Source of the DNA: Amycolatopsis orientalis DSM 40040 = KCTC 9412
GTDB taxonomy: Bacteria > Actinomycetota > Actinomycetes > Mycobacteriales > Pseudonocardiaceae
Direction: 5' to 3'
DNA: 64,000 nt
Assembly (NCBI RefSeq): GCF_000478275.1
Contig: NZ_ASJB01000074.1
Coordinates: forward strand, 40,400 to 104,399
In this document: positions 58,591 to 64,000 of the stretch, piece after piece
How the letters are laid out: each line of letters starts with the position of its first letter
Position numbering within the stretch: position 1 is the first letter of the stretch
Program-made: the position numbers and the translations under genes
Notes under the pieces: model-generated
Told to the model about the DNA's origin: nothing
Database searches by the model: none
What the model saw: the letters and a program-made list of their open reading frames with translations, nothing else

Positions 58591-60411
58591 ATGTGCGGAA
58601 TCGTCGGCTACATCGGTGGCCAGAACGCCGCCCCGATCCTGATCGAGGGGCTGACGCGGCTGGAGTACCGCGGCTACGACTCGGCCGGGATCTCGGTACT
58701 GGGCGGTAAAGGCGCCCAGGTGCACCGGATCGTGGGGCGGGTGCGGAATCTGACGGCGGCCCTGCCCAAGCGGCTCGCGGGCAAGGTCGGCATCGGGCAT
58801 ACGAGATGGGCCACGCACGGCCCGGCGACCGAGGCGAACGCCCATCCGCATGTCTCCGAGGACGGCCGGATCTCCGTGGTGCACAACGGGATCATCGACA
58901 ACGCCGTCAGCCTGCGCGAGCAACTCGGCCAGGCCGGGGTGACCTTGACCTCCGAGACCGACACGGAGGTGCTGGCCCACCTCATCGCGCGGTCGGGTGC
59001 CAAAACCCTCGAAGACGCGGTCGTCGAGGCCGTTTCGCGGATCACCGGCACCTACGCGATCGCGGTGACCGACACCGAGCACCCCGACCGCGTCGTGGTC
59101 GCGCGCAACGGTTCGCCGCTGATCATCGGCGTCGGCGACCGGGAGATGTTCGTGGCCAGCGACCTCTCCGCGCTGGTCCGCCACACCTCGCAGGTCGTGC
59201 ATCTCGACGACGGCGAGTTCGCCAGCGTCTCGGCCACCGGCTACCGCACCTTCACCGTCGACGAGAGCGACACCGGCAAGGCCGCGACCGCGATCGACAT
59301 CAAGGCCGACGACCTCGACCTCGCCGGTCACCAGCACTACATGTACAAGGAGATCCAGGAGCAGTCCGACTCGCTGGAGCGGATGATCCGGGGCCGCCTC
59401 GACGACCGGTTCGGTGTGTCCCGTTTGGACGGTCTGAACCTGACCCCCCGCGACCTGCGCGGCTTCGCCAGGGTGAAGATCCTCGGCTGCGGTTCGGCCT
59501 ACTACGCGGGCCAGATCGGCGCGACCATGATCGAGGAGCTGGCGCGGGTGCCCGCCGACGCCGAAGCCGCGTCGGAATTCCGCTACCGCAACCCGATCAT
59601 CGAAGCGGACACCCTCTACATCGCGGTCAGCCAGTCCGGCGAGACCGCGGACACCGCCTTCGCCGTCGAAGAGGTCAAACGCAAGGGCGGCCGGGTGGTC
59701 GGTCTCGTCAACGTCGTCGGCTCGACGATCGCGCGGGCCTGCGAGGGCGGCCTGTACCTGCACGCGGGTCCCGAGATCGCCGTCGCCTCGACCAAGGCGC
59801 TCACCAACATGGCCGTCGGGTTCGCGATGGTCGCGCTGGCGCTGGGCCGGGTCCGCGATCTGTCCAACGCGGACGGGCAGCGGATCGTCGCGGCGATCCG
59901 GGCGCTGCCGCGGCAGGTCGCGGAGATCGTCGCGGCGGAAGCGGAGATCGCCGAGCACGCCAAGACCTGCGCGGACGCCCGGAGCCTGTTCTTCGTCGGC
60001 CGTGTCCGGGGCTTCCCGGTGGCGCGTGAAGGCGCGCAGAAGTTCAAGGAGATCTCGTACCGGCACGCCGAGGCCTACCAGACCTCGGAACTCAAGCACG
60101 GCCCGCTCGCGCTGATCGACGACTCGGTGCCGACGGTCGCCATCGTGCCGTTCGACGACCTCGCCGACCGGAACCTCGCCGCGGTACAGCAGATCAAGGC
60201 CCGCAAAGGCCCGGTTCTGGCGATCACCCATGACGACGTGGACTTCGGCGATCTCGACGTGCCACGGTTCGTGGTCCCGCGTTCGGAGCCGGAACTCGAC
60301 CCGATCCTGCTCACCATCCCGTTGCAACTGCTGGCCTACCACGCCGCGCTGATCCTCGGCCACGACATCGACAAGCCGCGGAACCTCGCGAAGTCCGTCA
60401 CCGTGGAATGA
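58591..60411 (+). CDS. glmS: glutamine-fructose-6-phosphate aminotransferase (isomerising)
   Basis: GlmS makes glucosamine-6-phosphate from fructose-6-phosphate and glutamine, the entry to UDP-GlcNAc and cell-wall synthesis. The 606-residue protein has the N-terminal Cys nucleophile (MCGIVGYIG, C2 before Met removal), the glutaminase motifs LEYRGYDSAGI and HTRWATHGP, two SIS domains (about 290-430 and 455-590) and the terminal KSVTVE. The ATG at 58591 follows GTGAGGG. The protein is complete. Whether it is the primary or a second copy in this genome cannot be known. Confidence 0.96.
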   Translation: MCGIVGYIGGQNAAPILIEGLTRLEYRGYDSAGISVLGGKGAQVHRIVGRVRNLTAALPKRLAGKVGIGHTRWATHGPATEANAHPHVSEDGRISVVHNGIIDNAVSLREQLGQAGVTLTSETDTEVLAHLIARSGAKTLEDAVVEAVSRITGTYAIAVTDTEHPDRVVVARNGSPLIIGVGDREMFVASDLSALVRHTSQVVHLDDGEFASVSATGYRTFTVDESDTGKAATAIDIKADDLDLAGHQHYMYKEIQEQSDSLERMIRGRLDDRFGVSRLDGLNLTPRDLRGFARVKILGCGSAYYAGQIGATMIEELARVPADAEAASEFRYRNPIIEADTLYIAVSQSGETADTAFAVEEVKRKGGRVVGLVNVVGSTIARACEGGLYLHAGPEIAVASTKALTNMAVGFAMVALALGRVRDLSNADGQRIVAAIRALPRQVAEIVAAEAEIAEHAKTCADARSLFFVGRVRGFPVAREGAQKFKEISYRHAEAYQTSELKHGPLALIDDSVPTVAIVPFDDLADRNLAAVQQIKARKGPVLAITHDDVDFGDLDVPRFVVPRSEPELDPILLTIPLQLLAYHAALILGHDIDKPRNLAKSVTVE

Positions 60412-60493
60412 TCTCCGCCGGTGGTGTCGAATGGCGCCCCGCCCGTTCGTGGTCAAGGTGAGAGACAAGCCTGATCCGTCGAAGGAGTTCGCC

Positions 60494-60853
60494 ATGAGGC
60501 AGTACCTGCTCGCCGTCCAGCTCGACGAGAGCGCGCCGCCGGAGCCCGAAGAAGAGGTCCAGGCGATGATGGCCAGGACGGGCAAGGTCACCGACGAGAT
60601 GAAGGCCGCCGGTGCGTGGGTGTTCGTCGGTGGGCTGAGGCATTCGGACGCCGCCACGGTCGTCCGCCCCGGCAACGGCACCATCACGATCACCGACGGC
60701 CCGTTCGCCGAGACGAAGGAACAGCTCGGCGGGTTCTGGGTGATCCAGGCCGACGATCTCGACCAGGCGCTGGCCTGGGCCGAGAAATGCGCGCTGGCCT
60801 GCGGGCAGCCGATCGAGGTTCGCCCGTTCGACGACGGTTCGCGTCGGCGCTGA
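60494..60853 (+). CDS. YCII-related DGPF protein
   Basis: A 119-residue protein of the YCII fold with the DGPF motif (ITDGPFAETKEQLGGFWVI, about residues 76-94). Proteins of this kind accompany ECF42-type sigma factors in many bacteria and are thought to act in the same response. The ATG at 60494 follows AAGGAG. The stop overlaps the start of the sigma-factor gene (TGATG), so expression is coupled. The enzymatic role is unknown. Confidence 0.9.
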   Translation: MRQYLLAVQLDESAPPEPEEEVQAMMARTGKVTDEMKAAGAWVFVGGLRHSDAATVVRPGNGTITITDGPFAETKEQLGGFWVIQADDLDQALAWAEKCALACGQPIEVRPFDDGSRRR

Positions 60854-62037
60854 TGGACCTGGACGGCGTTTACCGGGCGGAGTACAGCCGTTGCGTGGCA
60901 ACGCTGACACGCCTCCTCGGCGACATCGGGCTCGCCGAGGAGGCCGTGCAGGACGCGTTCGCGGTGGCCGTCCAGAAATGGGACGAGACGCCGCCCAACC
61001 CCGGCGCGTGGATCGTGACCACCGCCCGCAACCGGGCGATCGACCGCCTGCGCCGGGAATCCACCAGGGAGGACCGGCACGCGCAGGCGTTGCTGCTGCG
61101 GCGATCCGACGAGCCGGAGGAGGTGGGCCCGGTGCGGGACGACCAGCTTCGCCTGATCTTCACCTGCTGTCATCCGGCGCTTTCGCCGCTCGCGCGGACC
61201 GCGCTCACCCTGCGTTTGCTCGGCGGGCTGGAGGTGCCGGAGATCGCGCGGGCCTACCTCGTGCCGGAGGCGACCGTCTTCCAGCGGATCGTCCGCGCGA
61301 AGAAGAAGATCCGCGACGCGGGCATTCCTTACCGGGTACCGGGGGACGCCGAGCTGCCCGATCGGCTGGCCTCCGTCCTCACCGTGCTCTACCTGGTCTT
61401 CAACGAGGGCTACACGTCCACGTCGGGGGAGCTGGTGCGGACGGACCTGTGCCTGGAGGCGATCCGCCTGGCGCGGGCGCTCGCCGACCTGATGCCCGAC
61501 GAGCCCGAGGTGATCGGGCTCCTGGCGCTGCTCCTGCTCACCGAAGCGCGGCGCCCCGCGCGAGTGGGGCCTTCGGGGGAGCTGGTCGTCCTCGCGGAGC
61601 AGGACCGGTCGCTGTGGGACCGGGAGCTGATCGCCGAGGGACATGACCTGGTGCGGCGCTGCCTGCGCCGGGACAGCCCGGGGCCGTACCAGGTGCAGGC
61701 CGCGATCAACGCCGTGCACACGGACGGGCAGGCGACCGACTGGACCCAGGTGCTGGCGCTCTACGACCAGCTCCTGTTGCTCAGCCCGACGCCGGTCGTC
61801 GCGCTCAACCGCGCGGTCGCCGTCGCCGAGGTGCACGGTCCGGTGTCCGCGCTGGCCGTCGTCGACGAGCTGGACCTGCCGGGTTACCACCTGCTGCCGT
61901 CGACCCGCGCGGATCTGCTGTCCCGCCTGGGCCGCGTGGCGGACGCCGTCGCTGCCTACGACGAGGCGATCGCCCTGGCCACCAACGACACCGAGCGGGC
62001 CTTCCTGGAGAGCCGGCGGTCACGTCTCGTCTCGTGA
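60853..62037 (+). CDS. ECF42-type sigma factor with C-terminal extension
   Basis: A 394-residue sigma factor. Region 2 is visible at about 10-75 (EEAVQDAFAVAVQKWDETPPNPGAWIVTTARNRAIDRLRR) and region 4 at about 115-165 (LTLRLLGGLEVPEIARAYLVPEATVFQRIVRAKKKI). The remaining 220 residues form a helical, TPR-like extension (VALNRAVAVAEVHGP). This size and the adjacent DGPF gene identify the ECF42 group, which lacks an anti-sigma factor and may be regulated through the extension. The TGA stop lies inside a 46-bp palindrome. Confidence 0.92.
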   Translation: MDLDGVYRAEYSRCVATLTRLLGDIGLAEEAVQDAFAVAVQKWDETPPNPGAWIVTTARNRAIDRLRRESTREDRHAQALLLRRSDEPEEVGPVRDDQLRLIFTCCHPALSPLARTALTLRLLGGLEVPEIARAYLVPEATVFQRIVRAKKKIRDAGIPYRVPGDAELPDRLASVLTVLYLVFNEGYTSTSGELVRTDLCLEAIRLARALADLMPDEPEVIGLLALLLLTEARRPARVGPSGELVVLAEQDRSLWDRELIAEGHDLVRRCLRRDSPGPYQVQAAINAVHTDGQATDWTQVLALYDQLLLLSPTPVVALNRAVAVAEVHGPVSALAVVDELDLPGYHLLPSTRADLLSRLGRVADAVAAYDEAIALATNDTERAFLESRRSRLVS

Positions 62038-62075
62038 GTGGTAATGACGGTTCTAACCCTCATTACCACTCACGA
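62032..62075. repeat. 46-bp palindrome family, copy 8 (CT orientation, variant)
   Basis: A 44-bp core with ends TCGTGAGTGG/CCACTCACGA, a central CT and the same asymmetric base as copy 2. Its first TGA is the sigma-factor stop codon. The permease gene starts 20 bases further on with its own ribosome-binding site. Confidence 0.88.
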
Positions 62076-62094
62076 CTCAGGAGGAGGTGTCAGG

Positions 62095-62988
62095 TTGAGG
62101 CGAACGGGCGAGCGGCTCGCCGGCTACCTGATGACAGCGCCGTTCTTCGTCCTGTTCGGCGTTTTCGGTCTTTTTCCCTTGCTGTACACCGCCTGGGTGG
62201 CGCTGCACCACTGGCATCTGATCAACGGCGACACCGGATTCGCCGGGCTCGGCAACTTCGCCGTCCTGCTGCGGGATCCGCATTTCTACAACGCCCTCTT
62301 CAACACGGTCAGCATCTTCGTCCTCGCGACCGTCCCGCAGCTGCTGGCCGCGCTCGGGCTCGCCGCGCTGCTCGACCGTCCGTTGCGCGCGCGGACCCTG
62401 TGGCGCGCCAGTGTGCTGCTGCCCAACGTCGTCTCGGTCGTCGCGGTGGCGCTGGTGTTCGGCCAGCTCTTCGCCGAGGACTACGGCCTCGTCAACTGGG
62501 CGCTCGGGTTGGTCGGCCTCGACCCGGTGGACTGGCGGTCGGATCGGTTCGCCTCCCACGTCGCGGTGAGCGTGATGGTGATGTGGCGCTGGACCGGCTA
62601 CAACGCGCTGCTCTACCTCGCCGCCATGCAGTCCGTGCCGCAGGAACGTTACGACGCCGCCATGCTCGACGGCGCTTCACGCCGGCGCACGTTCTGGTCG
62701 ATCACCGTGCCCGCGATCCGGCCGACCATCGCCTTCACCGTCGTGGTCTCGACCATCGGCGGGTTGCAGCTGTTCGCCGAACCGCAGTTGTTCGACGACA
62801 CCGGGGTGGCCGGGACCGGCGGCGCCGACCGGCAGTTCCAGACCCTCGCCATGTACCTGTACGAAAAGGGGTTCGGCGAGTTCGACGCCGGATACGCGGC
62901 GGCCATCGCGTGGCTGCTCTTCCTGCTCTCGGCCGGGTTCGCGCTGGTCAACTTCTCGCTCGTGCGCCGCGTGCGGGGCGGTGAGTGA
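62095..62988 (+). CDS. sugar ABC transporter permease (MalF/UgpA type)
   Basis: A 297-residue inner-membrane permease of the carbohydrate uptake 1 group with six predicted helices. The EAA-loop is visible as YDAAMLDGASRRRTFWSITVPAIRPT (about 195-220), which contacts the ATPase. The start is a TTG at 62095 seven bases after GGAGGAGG; the reading upstream of it is the palindrome and has no start signal. It overlaps the next permease gene. No solute-binding protein or ATPase lies in the window; the sugar is unknown. Confidence 0.9.
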   Translation: MRRTGERLAGYLMTAPFFVLFGVFGLFPLLYTAWVALHHWHLINGDTGFAGLGNFAVLLRDPHFYNALFNTVSIFVLATVPQLLAALGLAALLDRPLRARTLWRASVLLPNVVSVVAVALVFGQLFAEDYGLVNWALGLVGLDPVDWRSDRFASHVAVSVMVMWRWTGYNALLYLAAMQSVPQERYDAAMLDGASRRRTFWSITVPAIRPTIAFTVVVSTIGGLQLFAEPQLFDDTGVAGTGGADRQFQTLAMYLYEKGFGEFDAGYAAAIAWLLFLLSAGFALVNFSLVRRVRGGE

Positions 62989-63818
62989 CCATGGCCGGGA
63001 GGGAACGAAAAGGCTTCGTCGTCTACGGGCTGCTGCTCGCCGTCGGTATCGCCTCCCTTTTCCCGTTGTACTGGTCGTTCGTGGTGTCCTCAAAGGACAA
63101 TTCCGCGCTCGGTGAGGCCACCCCGCCGTTGCTGCCCGGCGGCAACCTGGTCGCGAACGTGCGCCGGGTCTTCGAGACGGTCGACTTCTGGCTGGCGATG
63201 CAGAACTCGCTGATCGTCGCCGGCACGGTGACCGTGTCGAACGTCCTGCTGTCCAGCATGGCCGGATTCGCCTTCGCCCGCCTGCGTTTCCCCGGTCGTG
63301 ACTCGCTCTTCCTGGTCGTCATCGGTACCGCGATGGTGCCCGCGCAACTCGGCGTCATCCCGCTGTACCTGGTGGTCGGCGAACTCGGCTGGTACGGGCG
63401 GCTGGAGGCGGTGATCGTGCCTGGACTGATCGGCGCCTTCAGCGTGTTCTGGATGCGGCAGGCGTGCGAGGAGGCGATCCCCGGCGAACTGCTCGACGCC
63501 GGACGCGTCGACGGCTGTTCGCCGATACGGCTGTTCTGGAGCGTCGCCCTGCCCGCCGTCCGGCCCCAGGCCGCCGTGCTCGCCATGCTGACGTTCATGA
63601 CCGCGTGGAACGACTTCTTCTGGCCGCTGATCGCGCTCGACCCCAACGAGCACCCGACCGTCCAGGTGGCGTTGTCCCGGCTGGCCAGCGGCTATTTCAC
63701 CGACTACTCGCTGATGCTCACCGCGGCGACGATCGGTGTGCTGCCTGTGATCGTGCTGTTCATCCTGCTGGCGAGGAAGGTGGTCGACGGGGTGATGCGG
63801 GGCGTGCTACGGGCCTGA
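62985..63818 (+). CDS. sugar ABC transporter permease (MalG/UgpE type)
   Basis: A 277-residue partner permease with six helices and the EAA-loop ELLDAGRVDGCSPIRLFWSVALPAVRP (about 168-194). GTG at 62985 overlaps the TGA of the previous gene (GTGA); an ATG two codons later is an alternative. The two permeases form the channel of one importer. The short region after it (63819-64000) holds no gene. The missing binding protein and ATPase may lie beyond the right edge. Confidence 0.9.
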   Translation: MTMAGRERKGFVVYGLLLAVGIASLFPLYWSFVVSSKDNSALGEATPPLLPGGNLVANVRRVFETVDFWLAMQNSLIVAGTVTVSNVLLSSMAGFAFARLRFPGRDSLFLVVIGTAMVPAQLGVIPLYLVVGELGWYGRLEAVIVPGLIGAFSVFWMRQACEEAIPGELLDAGRVDGCSPIRLFWSVALPAVRPQAAVLAMLTFMTAWNDFFWPLIALDPNEHPTVQVALSRLASGYFTDYSLMLTAATIGVLPVIVLFILLARKVVDGVMRGVLRA

Positions 63819-63866
63819 CGGCCGTGGTCGGGCTGAGAGGTTGGGGCCCCGGGCTGGTGGCTCGGC

Positions 63867-63978
63867 GGTGGTCGTTTTTCGGCGATGGCGCCTTGTTGTG
63901 TGGCTGCGTGTGGTGACCGCAGGCTGCGGGGACTTTGGGTTGTGTCCTCGTGGTCGGGTGGTGGCCGTTTTTCGGCGA
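63867..63978. repeat. direct repeat with GTTTTTCGGCGA core
   Basis: GGTGGTCGTTTTTCGGCGA at 63867-63885 and the same sequence with one change at 63960-63978, 93 bases apart in the same direction. It follows the last gene, close to the window end, so more copies may continue to the right. Confidence 0.5.
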
Positions 63979-64000
63979 CAGTATGTCGTCGCGTGGGCGG

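Noticed and set aside
58057..61890. A 1277-codon minus-strand ORF opposite glmS and the sigma factor
   Set aside because: It runs antisense across several well-supported genes and its translation has the Arg/Gly/Asp/His-rich character of a shadow frame.
10266..62075. The 46-bp palindromes as CRISPR repeats or a classic MITE
   Set aside because: They are dispersed over 52 kb, not arrayed with spacers, and show no clear target-site duplication or transposase-type terminal repeats distinct from the palindrome itself.

Overview
The window is GC-rich actinobacterial DNA. Several features point to the Pseudonocardiales, most likely an Amycolatopsis relative: strong GC bias at third codon positions, frequent GTG/TTG starts, many TetR/LysR/MerR/LuxR regulators, a vancomycin-type glycosyltransferase, an ECF42-type sigma factor with its DGPF partner, a FAAL/ACP pair beside predicted type VII secretion substrates, and a mycobacterial-type membrane adenylate cyclase. 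The genus is an inference. No tRNA, rRNA, CRISPR array, transposase or phage gene was recognised.

Layout. 0.1-8.1 kb: a tightly coupled respiratory nitrate reductase operon on the minus strand (narG-narH-narJ-narI, then a CBS-domain protein and a YwiC-like membrane protein), with DosR-like palindromes at both ends. 8.3-13.5 kb: a membrane protein, a CoA transferase/hydrolase, an AhpD-like protein with its TetR regulator, an HxlR regulator facing a secreted protein, and a LysR regulator. 13.6-14.7 kb: a MerR-type gene preceded by about 680 bases of structured, lower-GC, apparently non-coding DNA. 15.0-17.0 kb: arsenic resistance (arsR, arsC, acr3). 17.2-22.7 kb: a five-gene operon joining a fatty-acyl-AMP ligase, an acyl carrier protein, an EspC-like protein, a 979-residue WXG-containing Gly-rich protein and a small charged protein. 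23-37.6 kb: manganese catalase, arylamine N-acetyltransferase with TetR, a HAF-repeat protein, LysR/EamA, LysR, an NmrA-type protein, the glycosyltransferase, TetR, an NB-ARC/TPR regulator and three LuxR-type regulators with degenerate receivers. 38-41.2 kb: ribbon-helix-helix protein, DUF4097 protein and a DrrAB-like exporter behind a symmetric operator array. 41.4-50 kb: secreted hydrolases, an S1 protease, two double-MerR paralogues and a peroxiredoxin. 50-58 kb: APC transporter, adenylate cyclase, a papain-fold secreted protease with a membrane-anchored neighbour, an XRE regulator, and RidA facing a WYL regulator. 58-64 kb: glmS, DGPF/ECF42, and two sugar ABC permeases.

The most striking feature of the window as a whole is its dispersed palindromes. 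A near-identical palindrome of about 46 bp occurs eight times, each copy touching or within about ten bases of a stop codon, and it supplies the stop codon itself for five genes. Its central dinucleotide (CT or AG) gives each copy an orientation. A second composite family of about 85 bp has two full copies and one split copy, also next to stop codons. They look like bidirectional terminators that have spread as repeats.

The most promising undescribed system is the FAAL-ACP-type VII substrate operon, which suggests lipid activation linked to secreted proteins. The structured leader before the MerR-type gene is second.
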